64,000 nucleotides of DNA. It comes from Limisphaerales bacterium. Lineage in GTDB: Bacteria; Verrucomicrobiota; Verrucomicrobiia; Limisphaerales; AAA164-E04. The notes under the pieces were generated by a model, which searched no databases, was not told the DNA's origin, and saw nothing but the letters and a program-made list of their open reading frames with translations. Positions 28,387 to 38,313 of the stretch are shown here, piece after piece (positions within the stretch are counted from its first letter, which is position 1; each line of letters begins with the position of its first letter). A program made the translations under genes and the position numbers. Location: positions 28,895 through 92,894 of the forward strand of contig JAMASS010000009.1 in the NCBI GenBank assembly GCA_024761205.1, read 5' to 3'.

Positions 28387-29793
28387 ATGCTCTCGATACG
28401 CTGGTTTTTTTCTCAGTCTCATCTCGTCAACGGTCACAGATGCGAAACAAGAACGGAAACCCAATATCTTAGTCATTGCTGTTGATGACTTGGCCGGGTT
28501 ACGGCGATTTGATGGAGAAAGCGCTAAATATCGACCGATCAACGGCAACGGGCGTTCGTTTTAATCGAGCTTACAATCAACTGCCACTTTGCAATTCGAC
28601 TCGCGTTTCTGTGATGGCCGGACTCTGCCCGGATCGGATCCAGGTCTATGACTTGGATAGGCATTTTCGGGATGTGGTTCCCGATGTCATTATCCTTCCC
28701 AAAACTTCATGCAGCACGGCTGGTTTGCGGCCCTGGCGGGAAAGATTTGCCACTACAACGTGCCGTCAAGTATTGGGACCGATGGGTTTGACGATCCGCC
28801 GTCGTGGCAACGGACGGCGGATCTGAGAGAGCAAGATAAAGCCGAAGAACATTTGATCTTCAACGCGGAAGCTCACTGAAAGATCTCTGCCGCTTTGAGT
28901 TGGCTTGCGGCCGATGGTGATGACACGGAGCAGACCGACGGGATGATTGCCGCAGAGGCGATTCGTATCATGGAAGAAAAAAGGAGCGAATCTTACTTTT
29001 TTAGGGTCGGTTTCTTTTTCCAGCATACGCCTTATGCGACGCTTGAGAAATACTTCGACCGGTATTACTTTGGAGTCGATTCGTTTGCCGTATGCATACC
29101 TGAGGGATCGTGATGATATTTCGACCGCGGCTTTCGCCCACAATTGCCCGGCACCGGATTGCGGCCTGGATAAATTGACTTTGCGCAAAGCGGTTCAAGC
29201 GTACTACGCGTCCGTTTCATTCGTTGACGCTCAGGTAGGCTGGTTGGGTGGATGCGTTGAGACGCTTAGCACTGGCGGATGAGATGATCGTCGTTTTCTG
29301 GAGCGATCATGGCTATCACTTAGGCGCGCACGATGGAATCTGGCAGAAATGGACTTTTTTGAGCAGGGAGTGTGGGCTCCATTGAGCATTCGGACGCCGG
29401 AAAGCCGAGGGGGTAGCTAGGCGTCGCTGCGAATCGTTGAGTTTGTCAACATTTATCCAACGCTGGTCAACCTTGGCGGGAGTTCGTCCCCCACGCGATT
29501 TAGATGGGAAGAGGCTTCAACTACTGCTGGAGTATCCGCTCGCTGAGTGGGGCAGAGTGGCGGTTACCCAAAATCCTACGCCCTGTAGATCAGCGGCTCG
29601 ATGAGTTGGTCATGGGCTGTAGACATCCGCACGGACCGTTGGCGATATGCAGAATGGGGCGAAGCAGGTATGGTGTCGAGCTATACAAGCATCATGCTGA
29701 TCTGCTGGAGTTCAACAACTTAGCGAGGAATCCGGATGAAGCGATGCGATGTCGATTAGCTTCAACCCTATCTGCGGCCAAGGCAAGCAGTAG
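28387..29793 (+). pseudogene. Decayed S1 sulfatase (iduronate-2-sulfatase-like)
   Basis: Begins MLSIRWFF, then a frameshift in a T7 run, signal-peptide continuation, and [15 protein letters not shown] with the metal-binding Asp pair. Further family blocks follow in changing frames: [20 protein letters not shown] (the formylglycine site C-x-S/P-x-R, still CNSTR), [92 protein letters not shown] and IVEFVNIYPTLVNLGG. It ends at a TAG (29791-29793) after PICGQGKQ. About ten frame changes and stops make it non-functional. Such enzymes remove sulfate from algal or animal polysaccharides. It sits right after the symporter gene. Confidence 0.85.
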
Positions 29794-29879
29794 GTAGCGA
29801 TGTCTTCGGTGAACCCGAAACGATTTTAGAAAGTGGGATCGAGAGCAATGATTTCGCTGCTAATTGCTGTGCCGCTTGA

Positions 29880-30182
29880 TCATTGGATTCCGAGATTTCG
29901 TATTTTCCAGTATCCTGATCTGCGTCTGTGATGCGCGAACGCAACTATTTGAATCTCACTAGCTGATTCTCGATAGATCAATTCGAACGGGAATCGTCTG
30001 AGCCGGATCTTTTGCCGCCCTAGTTCGATCAGAGGGTGGAGTTTGGATGAGAGGGAGGCCTTCTCTATTGCTTTGTTGAGGTCCTCTCGAGGGAGTGAAG
30101 GCAGATTTGTGTTGAATTGTTGATAGCATATTGTCGCCTCGCGAATTCCCTACCACACTTCCGGTGGCTTTGGGCCGGTCAC
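29880..30182 (-). pseudogene. RelE/ParE-superfamily toxin with in-frame TAG
   Basis: A 101-codon frame from a GTG at 30180-30182 to a TGA at 29880-29882 with no frameshift but one TAG at codon 11 (30150-30152). After it the protein is intact: ATICYQQFNTNLPSLPREDL, SLSSKLHPLIELGRQKIRLR, RFPFELIYRE, and IQIVAFAHHRRRSGYW. This is the standard ParE/RelE fold with the 'R..l...FPy.l.Y.' and 'vaHhrR.p.yW' blocks at the C-terminus. The family poisons gyrase or the ribosome; the stop at codon 11 should silence it. Its start overlaps the antitoxin stop (GTGA). Confidence 0.8.
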
Positions 30183-30402
30183 TCAAAGCCCCGCTCTAGT
30201 GCGTCCATGACTTCAGTCCATGGCAGCAATTCGATTCTTCCTTGGTCTATATCCTCAGTGCGGTGTTGAAGTTCCTCTCGCCACTTATCACTAAGCGCCG
30301 ATTCCAATTCACGAAGGAATAGCGGAGCGATATGGGCGGCAACAGTAATGCGGTTTTCAATGCTTAGGGCGCCAATTTCTCGTTGATATCCATCACACTC
30401 AT
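30179..30402 (-). pseudogene. Addiction-module antitoxin (TIGR02574-like), frameshifted
   Basis: Starts MSVMDINEKLA at the ATG at 30400-30402; one frame change near codon 11 leads to LSIENRITVAAHIAPLFLRE, ALSDKWREELQHRTEDIDQG and PWTEVMDALERGFE, ending with a TGA that overlaps the toxin start. The 'aLsiEeRi.la..iw.sl', 'pLs..h..eld.Rl..y' and 'pW.ev...l' pattern is that of the putative addiction-module component family. The single frameshift probably inactivates it. Together with the toxin frame this is a recently dead type II toxin-antitoxin pair. Confidence 0.7.
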
Positions 30403-30851
30403 GGCGTTAGTCTATAAGATTGCGTTTGAGAAATTAATTGTGGCGACAGGTTAATGTCATCGATAGTTTTCAGGGTGAAGACAATCATGTAGGTCCTGTT
30501 TGTCCTGTCTGAATCTACAGAGGAACCTTCACAATAATGTCTGGTGCCGTTATGGGCGAGTTTGCTGAAGGATGATTTGACATGACAAAGTTTTCTTTCA
30601 TTGTGCCTCTTGGCTTTAGTGTGCTGTTCTGTTCAAGCCGCTAAGCCAAAGCATCAAAATGTCAAGACAAATCCATATCGTCGAGTGTTGACGCTGCGAG
30701 CGGGGATTCCGTCCTACTGCGCTGCTGCGGGTGGGTAGGGGATGCTAGAGAGAGACTCTCACTAGCATTGGTTCACTGCATTTAATCTCTAGGCCACTGC
30801 TGTTTCAATGCGCGGATTGACTCAATCTGTAGAAAGGAGCATGATGGAGGG
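30403..30851. other. Gene-poor stretch with a signal-peptide remnant
   Basis: A plus-strand start at 30581 (MTKFSFIVPLGFSVLFC) looks like a signal peptide; after a one-base shift it continues SVQAAKPKHQNV and stops by 30738. This is probably the beginning of a deleted secreted protein. The rest of the stretch shows no coding or structural signal. Confidence 0.3.
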
Positions 30852-32075
30852 ATGCAACGTTTTTGGTTTTTGAGGTTCTTCTGTATACTATTTACTTTTT
30901 GCCTTTACGCCCGTGGCACGTCCAAGGCCGCCGGAGTCTTCTCCGAGGTGAGACAGGCATTCCGCGAGGCCATTGAGTCGGGGAAGGTTGCCGGCGGCGT
31001 CCATCTGGTTGTAAGGCAAGGTGAAACACAGTATTTCGAGGTGGGCGGCTATTCGGATATTGAGCGCAAGATCCCGTTTAAGGCTGACACTATCGTGCGG
31101 ATTTACTCGATGACCAAGCCCATCACTTCCGTGGCTGCGATGATACTGTTTGAACAAGGAAAGTTTCAGCTCGATGATCCTGTCAGCCGATTCATCCCGG
31201 CTTTTAAGGAAACGATCGTACTTGAGCGCGATGGGGATTCGACCAAGATCGTTCCTGCCCGTCGAGAGATCACGGTCAGAGATGTTTTTCGACATACCAC
31301 GGGATACAGCTATGGGGATGGGAAACCGAGCCCGGTAGAATATTACCGGAAGGAGGGGATGCGGTATCGACCACCCGCTGCAATGATGCCGCCGAAGATG
31401 AGTATTGAGGCAGCGGCGGAAGCACTGGCTCGTATTCCCGCGCTCCACCATCCGGGAGAGCGATGGACTTACGGTTTTAGCACGGATCTGCTTGGGCGAT
31501 TGATTGAAGTTTGGTCGGAGTTGCCGCTCGATCAGTATCTGCAGCAGGCGATCTTCGAACCGCTCGCCATGAGAGATACAGGGTTCTCTGTTCCCGTTGC
31601 TAAGCGTGGGCGTCTCGCCTCCTGCCATGCCTTTCGGGATGGTCGTTTGGTGATCGTTGACCCGGCCGCCACGAGTCCATTTGCCGAGGGCTTTGAATTT
31701 TTGTCAGGAGGGGGTGGTCTGGTATCTGAGATTGGGGACTACGCAAACTTTTGTCAGATGTTGGTTGACGGTGGCACTTTTGAAGGGCGTCGCCTCCTGA
31801 AGGAGAAAACGCTCGCACTGATGTTTACTGATCAACTGAAAGGCATCGCCGGTGACTTTCGTTTTGGGCTTGGTTTTGCGATCTCGGATGTTGAGATCGG
31901 CTCAGGTGACCGGAAACGGACTGCGGAACAGTACTCCTGGGGAGGATATGCCAGCACGGATTTTCGGGTGATACCGAGCGAGAAACTTTTTCAAATCATG
32001 ATCCGGCAGCGCGTACCCTCATCACATGCGTTGGCAAGCAGGTTATTTCAAGATGTCTACCGTGGCTTGGAGTAG
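30852..32075 (+). CDS. Secreted serine hydrolase, beta-lactamase (class C-like) family
   Basis: 407 residues with a signal peptide (residues 1-27, MQRFWFLRFFCILFTFCLYA...). The catalytic SxxK motif is SMTK at residues 86-89, preceded by DTIVRIY as in the S12/EstB group; the Tyr of the second motif is in WTYGFSTDLLG, and WGGYASTDFRV stands in the KTG position. Such proteins are esterases, D-aminopeptidases or peptidoglycan carboxypeptidases; few are true beta-lactamases. The frame is fully intact although the genes on both sides are decayed. There is no partner gene. The region after it (32076-32350) contains only short frames. Confidence 0.9.
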   Translation: MQRFWFLRFFCILFTFCLYARGTSKAAGVFSEVRQAFREAIESGKVAGGVHLVVRQGETQYFEVGGYSDIERKIPFKADTIVRIYSMTKPITSVAAMILFEQGKFQLDDPVSRFIPAFKETIVLERDGDSTKIVPARREITVRDVFRHTTGYSYGDGKPSPVEYYRKEGMRYRPPAAMMPPKMSIEAAAEALARIPALHHPGERWTYGFSTDLLGRLIEVWSELPLDQYLQQAIFEPLAMRDTGFSVPVAKRGRLASCHAFRDGRLVIVDPAATSPFAEGFEFLSGGGGLVSEIGDYANFCQMLVDGGTFEGRRLLKEKTLALMFTDQLKGIAGDFRFGLGFAISDVEIGSGDRKRTAEQYSWGGYASTDFRVIPSEKLFQIMIRQRVPSSHALASRLFQDVYRGLE

Positions 32076-32349
32076 TCTGCCGGTTTGCCACGGGGAATTT
32101 CTGGTGGTGGCGTCTGCTCTTCGCTTGTTTGCTGAGGCAGTGGGGCCTGTCTGGAAGCTATACGTGAGGGGATATTCAGTCGCGGACGGTTCGGATTTAT
32201 CTGAAAAGGTCGGCATCCCTGCCATTAAACTCGATAAAACGCATGAGGCTTGTCGTTGTTGGTCGCGTGGTGCGAAAGCCGTTTGCGTTGCCGTTCGAGA
32301 GGTTGTCGACGATGTCTTCCCAATTCATCAGGTTCGTTGATTTTTGGAT

Positions 32350-33640
32350 CTCCGGATCTTTCCGAATACGGAAGATGTGCTCAGCCGGAATTCATTGTCA
32401 TTAATGATGCGGCTCTTGCCCAATTGAACCAATGCTCGGTTCAATTGGGTGTGCAGTGGCCAATAATCGGGCAACGTCAGGGATCGGATTGTCCATCAGG
32501 CGGAGGTCAGGACCAAATGCGGTGCTTCGCCCAACACCGTCAGGGATCGGTCATTTCAGTGTTTTGGTTTTTGCTGAGTCCAAGAAAAGACGGTTGTGTC
32601 ATGTCTGCCGGGATTTCGATTTCGGTGAGATCGGACGATCTCAGGATCAGGTGTTCCAACCGTGTTATGCAGGCGAGCAGTTGAAGACCACGGAGATCTG
32701 TATTTGTTGGATATAGAATGTCAAGTCGATTTAGGTCTAGGAAAGCTTGATCGTCTCAAAGCGTGAACCGGCCAGCCGGAGCACCCGGAAATTTGCATAA
32801 CCAGGCGGCAGGCTGAATTTTGGAGCGACTACCTCGGAAATCCATGATTTCAGCCCGTGGCAGAGGTTTCGCAAGGGAAATGGGATCAAAGAAACCACCG
32901 CGGATCTGAAATGTTTTTAGCCCGGTGAGTGGAGTAAGAAGGGACCAATCTTCGGTTTGATTACTGTTTGCGAATCGTCGGCTCCCGCTCAATCCCAGCC
33001 AAAACAGCCCTTCGAGATTGTCCGGTCATGTGAGGTGAAGGCGGTTTTTTGGCACCAAAAGCCATTCGAGTTGATTCGCATCAGGCGGCAACTCCAACCT
33101 AGTGGCTAGCCGCTTTAGTGGATTCCGAGAGATTGACAGGATCTATCAGGCTGGCATCATTGGAAGGGATTTTCAGATCTTTCAAGCGGTTGTTGGAAAG
33201 CAAAAGCCCTTGCAAAGCTCCCAAGGTCAAGGGAAGTTGCAAGGACGCCAACTGATTCTCGGCCAAGTTCAATTTTGTGAGATTGGAAAATTGCTGTAAG
33301 CTGTCGAAGTCACCCAGTTCGATACTCGGCAGTTGTTTCGATCCGGCGGAATTTAATTCGGTGATGTTGGTTGGCGAGATCAAGTCCGGTTAAGTCTTTG
33401 ATGATCGGAACTTCGGATTCCCAATTGACACGGCTGCCGTCAAAGACCGTCAGGCGCTGTATTTCTTTGGCAGCGATGGGTAACCGCCTTCCCTAAGGCT
33501 CCGGCGATGACGCGCCGCAGGTGTTTATCCGGAGTGTTGACATTTTCAGGACTATCAGGTATTGAATTGGGTTTTGGCCGTTCGATGAGGGACCACGTTT
33601 GCGAGGTTCTGACATTTCATTTTCTCTCAGCAAATGGAAA
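32350..33640 (-). pseudogene. Decayed leucine-rich-repeat surface protein
   Basis: Minus-strand remnants in several frames. The start region has the block usual before bacterial LRRs ('PD.nLr..I...lg', here TLRINTCGA and AKEIQRLTVFDGS) followed by IKDLTGLDLANQ. Clear repeats follow: SLQQFSNLTKLNLAENQLAS, LQLPLTLGALQGLLLSNNRL and KDLKIPSNDASLIDP. Later blocks in other frames: LTPLTGLKTFQIRGGFFDPI, LPPGYANFRVLRLAGSRFET, LTEIEIPADMTQ. This fits a secreted LRR protein of 400-450 residues with a C-terminal non-repeat part. Frame changes and stops occur about every 150 nt. The function cannot be inferred. Confidence 0.65.
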
Positions 33641-33686
33641 CTGACAATATGGCTAAGCATCATACCTATTAGGCATCCTAGTCCCG

Positions 33687-34523
33687 CTATCCGAATATTC
33701 TTGCGGCTTTGCCGTAAGCGCGTAGCTCTTCATCGGTAAGCTGGTCCGAAGGCACAAGCTCGTAATGGTGTTCACGGACGATGGTGATCTGGTTGTTTGA
33801 CTCGTCAAACTCGAACAACGCGATCTTGTCGCCTTCCATGAACTGTGCGGCAATAGACCGCGTTTTCAAATCCGGGAATTTTTGTTCTGCCACGCGGAAA
33901 TCCTGCCAGATTTGAATCACGCTCAAAGCGTCGAATCCACCCTTGGCCTGTACCGGCAGGACGTAATGTGCTCCATGCTCACCCAGCCCGACATAAAGGT
34001 CGTCGGTTTCGACCTGGGACTTGCTTGACGTGCCATCAATGGCATTCACCACGTCAACGGAAGTCCGCAAGTGGCTTTGCAAGTGATAGCAGGCAATACC
34101 AGTAAACACATCAAGCAAGCGGTTGTAACGCAGTTTTGCCAAGAGTGCCTGCTCATCGGACATTGCGTAACTGGAAATGATCCCCGGCGTTGCGTCCGGC
34201 AACCGGATCACGCAAAGTCCCGTGCGGGGCTCAACCAAGCTCAAGGGAACGGCCCGCAATACGTAGATCACATTCCCGCCGGGGAAGATCGCCCATTCCA
34301 GTCCCGTTGGTGCTTGTTTACACACGCTATCGGGCAGCGGTAACCGGTATCGCAACGAGTAGATGATATCCCCGAGATTCTTGGGGCGTTTCAAACCAAG
34401 CGCTTTAGCCGTCGTTATCAGGTCGTTTCGATGAAACGCGACCTCTTTCATCCCAGGACGGAAACGATCGGCAAATATCCTGGCAACGATACGTTGAGCA
34501 GCGCTTCTTTCTTCCTCGCTCAT
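33687..34523 (-). CDS. Predicted restriction endonuclease partner of the adjacent DNA methyltransferase
   Basis: 278 residues from the ATG at 34521-34523 (the frame is open to 34625, but upstream codons overlap the methyltransferase gene). I do not recognise the exact family. The likely nuclease core is at residues 171-196: VETDDLYVGL, then about 10 residues later VLPVQAKGG. This fits a PD-(D/E)xK nuclease with Q in place of E (QxK), seen in some restriction enzymes. A helix with QIWQDFRVAEQKFPDL follows. The N-terminal 60 residues (EEERSAAQRIVARIFADRF; FHRNDLITTAKALGL) may be a winged-helix specificity region. The gene begins 7 nt after the methyltransferase stop and is on the same strand, so the pair forms an operon. 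Both frames are intact in a region where neighbours are dead. Confidence 0.75.
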   Translation of the reverse strand: MSEEERSAAQRIVARIFADRFRPGMKEVAFHRNDLITTAKALGLKRPKNLGDIIYSLRYRLPLPDSVCKQAPTGLEWAIFPGGNVIYVLRAVPLSLVEPRTGLCVIRLPDATPGIISSYAMSDEQALLAKLRYNRLLDVFTGIACYHLQSHLRTSVDVVNAIDGTSSKSQVETDDLYVGLGEHGAHYVLPVQAKGGFDALSVIQIWQDFRVAEQKFPDLKTRSIAAQFMEGDKIALFEFDESNNQITIVREHHYELVPSDQLTDEELRAYGKAARIFG

Positions 34524-34530
34524 AATGCGA

Positions 34531-35910
34531 TCAGCGCTTGTGGGTACCGGGCCATCTGAGCACAAGAACTTCTTCGCGGAGCTGTTCGTTGGTTGCCGTC
34601 GCGTGGCGGGTGCGAAACAGGTCAATGGATTCGATTTCGTATCCCGCGCGCTTTGCGATATCCCCCAGTATTTGACCGGTACGAATCATTACCCTGAGAT
34701 AGGAAGCCTGATCGCCTACCACGTAGGCAAGACGGGCACCGGGACGCAATACCTTGCGCAGGGAAACGAAATGACGCGCCATACCACCGAAATAGAGGCG
34801 GGTAACGCGGTGATACATACGTTCGAACCCAGAGTTCTTTCCAAGCTCAATACGGCGGGCCTCAATGGTATTGGCAATCCGGTCTATCTCAGCATTGTCG
34901 TTCACCCAAGCGTCGTCATCATCGTCGCGGTAAACTCCTCGCGTGTTGGAGCGTAACAGGCTGCGCTTCATTGCCTGAAGGTCTGATCGGTTATCGATAT
35001 ATCCGAGCAAGACGGATTCAAGCCGGACAATACGGGAATAGTCCTTCTCGTTGGGATATGGCGGCGATGTAATAACGGCATCAATGCTGCAAGGTTCGAT
35101 GAGTTTGTGAATGGTCCGCGCGTCCCCTTCAATAACCCGGGATGGTGTTTCATTGAGCGCTTTCAATTCTCGCAATTCATCCGCCATTGAAACGACGCGG
35201 GACAACCAATTTCCGACCACGCAGGCGTCACGCTTGATCTTCCCTACACCAACCTCGGGGCCAAACCTCAAGTTACCGATATCGGACGTGAGCGCGCACG
35301 CTAATGCAAGTTGCTCATGGGCTTCAAATGCTGGATCGCGCATTTCTCTCAGCACGTCTTTGAGAACGAGCACCTTGTGCAACGGCAACGGGCTGATCGA
35401 ATTCTTGAGCAGAAGCCTAGCGGTCGGTTCCGGCAAGAAGCGCAACTGCAGACCAGATGGCGGTTCTTCCATCGGCTTATCACTGATCCTTTCCTTCGCT
35501 AGCAATGCCAATGCCATCTCCGCAACGCGATGCGCATGGGCTGTAAGGCGGTCCGGGTCCGGCGACCAATCCGTCTTGGTGTTGGCTGCATGGCGGGAAA
35601 CCTCGACAGTCTCGACGCCGATGCTCGGAATGCCGAGTTTCTTGGCTTCGACAAGCGTTGTCCCTGTTCCACAAAACGGGTCTAGCAGGCAATGATGAAC
35701 ACCAAGACCGAAACGACGCACATAGTCCCGCACAAGATGCGGCGGAAAGGAAAGCACGAAACGATACCAATCATGTGCAGGTGTATCTTCCGATAATAGG
35801 GTGTTCATAGACCCATTTGTCGCCGGACGGAGTGCGGGAAATGATTTGAAAAAGCTGCAGGCGAGGCGTTGTGGATCATCAATGGTGACGGGGCTCGCGG
35901 CTTCCATCAT
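34531..35910 (-). CDS. DNA methyltransferase (N4-cytosine/N6-adenine type) of a restriction-modification pair
   Basis: 459 residues. Motif I (SAM binding) is LLDPFCGTGTTLVEAKKLG at about residues 75-93, followed by GVETVEVSR; motif IV (catalytic) is DAVITSPPYPNEKDYS with TSPPY at 281-285. A C-terminal block KVLRPGARLAYVVGDQASYL corresponds to motif VIII-like strands of this fold. The order motif I before IV and the TSPPY sequence suggest an N4-cytosine or N6-adenine enzyme; the recognition sequence cannot be read. It protects host DNA from the endonuclease encoded 7 nt downstream. The spacing, together with an IS1595 remnant directly upstream (35935-36570), suggests that the pair arrived on a mobile segment. 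Confidence 0.9.
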   Translation of the reverse strand: MMEAASPVTIDDPQRLACSFFKSFPALRPATNGSMNTLLSEDTPAHDWYRFVLSFPPHLVRDYVRRFGLGVHHCLLDPFCGTGTTLVEAKKLGIPSIGVETVEVSRHAANTKTDWSPDPDRLTAHAHRVAEMALALLAKERISDKPMEEPPSGLQLRFLPEPTARLLLKNSISPLPLHKVLVLKDVLREMRDPAFEAHEQLALACALTSDIGNLRFGPEVGVGKIKRDACVVGNWLSRVVSMADELRELKALNETPSRVIEGDARTIHKLIEPCSIDAVITSPPYPNEKDYSRIVRLESVLLGYIDNRSDLQAMKRSLLRSNTRGVYRDDDDDAWVNDNAEIDRIANTIEARRIELGKNSGFERMYHRVTRLYFGGMARHFVSLRKVLRPGARLAYVVGDQASYLRVMIRTGQILGDIAKRAGYEIESIDLFRTRHATATNEQLREEVLVLRWPGTHKR

Positions 35911-35934
35911 TGAATCCCTTCTACCAAATCCTGA

Positions 35935-36570
35935 TATCGCAACCTCTTTGCGGTCATGCCTACAACTATCGCAGCCATTTGATAGATAGTACCTCGATGC
36001 CGGGCGTTGTGCCAGCCGGCAAATTCGGTGAGGTAACGGTCAAGATGTTTATGGGAACATTAATGGAGAGTGCCTTGATATCCGCGCTTGAACCGACCGG
36101 CACAACCTTTCCGACAGTGCCGCATATTGTCAACTCTTTCCGTTTTATCTTCGGCATGTTCTTTCGCTTTCCCCCCTCCTATGCATGTCTCATCGACCTC
36201 GACCAGCCCGACAAAGCGGTCTGTATCGCCTGCTATGTTTCCCTGATGCGGTGCGCCAAGTGCTAGGCGGTCTTCTTGTATTATCCCAAGATCACGGGTG
36301 CAGATTCATGCTAGCCTGGCCCTTCTCAGTCCGTCGTCATGAGGTATCCCGTCAACCCTCAGATTTGCAAGCCAAGCTTCGATGATTGCATGACGGTGCC
36401 TGTCTTGAACCGCTTGGTCTTGTGTGCCGCACCGTCCTGTTACCCGGTTCAAATCGCAGAACGGGCACCGGATGCCATCCGGCCAACGGATATTGATGAA
36501 CATGCTTCGGCTGCCGCATCGTCGGGGAACATTCGCATGATTTTACGAAGGGAAGAAGGCGCTCATATTG
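35935..36570 (-). mobile_element. Decayed IS1595-family transposase
   Basis: Minus-strand remnants in order but in changing frames: SAFLPFVK and MRMFPDDAAAEA, INIRWPDGIRCPFCDLNRVT (the CPxC zinc ribbon), RCGT, TGTVMQSSKLGLQ, KGQASM, then GLVEVDETCIGG (the DDE-type 'VDEtyiGG' block), and at the end CSHKHLDRYLTEFAGWHNAR (the 'v...hL.rYl.EF..R.N.R' block). This is the IS1595 (ISXO2-like) order. The central catalytic part is shortened and several frame changes are present, so it cannot transpose. I could not find terminal inverted repeats. It lies between the R-M pair and a truncated Tricorn-like gene. Confidence 0.75.
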
Positions 36571-36589
36571 GCTTTTCATCGTATCCCAG

Positions 36590-37594
36590 CCAACACCGGG
36601 CGTTTGGGTGAGGTTGCGAACGGCTCCGTGTGCTTAAAGCACGGTGAGCATCTCGCCACGAGGGCCGAATAATAGGGCTCTTTTGCTGGTGAGCGACAAG
36701 GAAATGCCGTTAATATAAGACCGTTTCCGTTTCAAGGTTAAGCCGATAGAGAAGTCCACTGTCCTCGAAGGCACCGCAACTTCAGCCGGTCCAAGGCTGG
36801 GTCACTTCACATCATAGTCGTTGAAGAATGTGATTTGCCGAAACGCTTGAGTTGCTAGTTCGAAAACCCGGAGATTCAGCCGGCTGTTGACGCCTCGATC
36901 GGATAGGAAGACGATCTGTTAAGCGTGCCACATGGAGAGAAAATCGGTAACCGGGAACGAAGTTAATTTCTCGGAAGTGTTGATGCGAAGTTGTAGAGCC
37001 AGGTATCACTGTTACATACTGTCCCGATAGTGCTTCCAGATGTGGGTATCCTTGAAAATGAACTGTAGCGCGAGGACTGTTTGATCGGGGCTGATGCTTC
37101 CGAACTCACCGTGCTGAGGGGGAAGATCGACTGACAGGCCTCTGGAGAGAGGTTGTCAAAAGAACTGATGACAGCGAAACGATGGGCTTTCTCGTTTGGA
37201 TCGAAAAAGGATGCTCTTGACGTCGGGATACCAGTCCACCATCTCATCAGGCGCTGGATGATAGATGAAACGGTTTGGCTCGCCACCGATTGCTGGAATC
37301 ACATACACGTCAACGTTGCCGTCGTAATTTCCGCTGAAAGCGATTTGTTCGCCGGCGGGAGAGAATTTTGGAACACTTCGGCGCCTTTGGCTGAAGTCAG
37401 CCGTCGGGCAACGTCGCCCTCCTTTTCTACGGTCCACAGATCACCAGCGTAGACAAAGGCGATTCGGCTTGAGCCGATGTCGGGAAAGCGAAGCATTCCG
37501 GCATCGGACAACTCGAGTTCAGAAGATTGAAGTAGGGGGCTTGGGTGCAGGTAGTAACCAGCGCAAACAGGATTCGAACATTGGGGGCTTTCAT
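36590..37594 (-). pseudogene. N-terminal part of a Tricorn-like (S41) protease, truncated and frameshifted
   Basis: Starts MKAPNVRILFALVTTC (signal peptide, ATG at 37592-37594), then MLRFPDIGSSRIAFVYAGDL followed by WTVEKEGDVARRLTS, FSPAGEQIAFSGNYDGNVDV and YVIPAIGGEP, HPAPDEMVDWYPDVKSILFR and SKRESPSFR, ISPDQTVLALQFI, IVFLSDRGVNSRLNLRVFEL, ATQAFRQITFFNDYDVK and GAVRNLTQTPG. These are the beta-propeller repeats of Tricorn/TolB-type proteases. The match breaks off at about 36590, where the IS1595 remnant begins; the PDZ and S41 protease domains are missing. Several stops and frame changes are also present. Confidence 0.75.
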
Positions 37595-37699
37595 AGACAA
37601 AATGGGATCGGTTCGATCACGAGGGGAACTCCATCGAGACCGGATGGTCAATGTGTGAATTTTGGGTTGCTTTTTATCGTGACGGATCAATCCGGCCGA

Positions 37700-38290
37700 T
37701 CCTCAGTCAGTTTCTTTGTGGTTTCGCGAGCAAATAATTTCAATGGCCTCGTTCCGGATTTTGCCAACAGCATGCTCTTTGAAGATTTATTTCAGCACAG
37801 GAAGTGACGCCTCACTAGGATGGAGAACTAACAGATCGACAGCGGCCATTTTTTCACGCTGGGGTTGGCATCTTTGAAGGCGATTCCCCCGTAGGAGTTG
37901 GCTCATCTTGACGCAGGGAAACCGGGATACGAATCCCTTTGCGGTCTCTCGGTGCACCTTTAGCGAGACGTCCTAGCGGGTGCTTGAGCCAAAAGTGGCT
38001 GAATCCGCTCGGCTGCCAGCATTGCCTCGACTTCAACACCTAGCACGTTGGCGAGTAACTGATTGGACGCATTGGGCTCAAGGCGCCCGCTAAGGTGTTC
38101 GCATGATCGGATCAGGCAATCGATCGAGAACACGAGCCGAAAACCATCAGCAGATTTCTGCGATTCCGCTTTAGTGGACTCCCCAGCCCCACCGGACATC
38201 CAAGGGCACCGAGGGATGAGGGTGGTGAGCGATGGTTTCGGCGGAAGGCTGATGATGGCCGACGAAGAGAACCAACCATAGAGTGACGAT
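37700..38290 (-). pseudogene. Decayed gene of unknown family
   Basis: Minus-strand frames start with a signal-peptide-like MLFVTKSNIVTLWLVLFVG at about 38290 followed by HHPHPSVPLDV, then after frame changes LVFSIDCLIRSCEHLSGRLE and PNASNQLLANVLGVEVEAML. The composition is protein-like but I do not recognise the family. Stops in each frame show it is not intact. Confidence 0.35.
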
Positions 38291-38313
38291 ATTGCTTTTT
38301 GTCACAAGACTTA

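Noticed and set aside
30852..32075. Antibiotic-resistance beta-lactamase
   Set aside because: The SxxK protein has the architecture of EstB/transpeptidase-like hydrolases; nothing in the sequence supports resistance activity.
32400..32460. Short repeat of CAATTGAACC / GGTTCAATTG as a possible operator or att site
   Set aside because: It is a local palindrome inside the LRR pseudogene region with no adjacent intact gene or integrase; chance or repeat-protein origin is simpler.
35111..35695. 194-codon plus-strand frame opposite the methyltransferase
   Set aside because: Antisense to motif I and IV of the methyltransferase; serine-rich translation without a domain.
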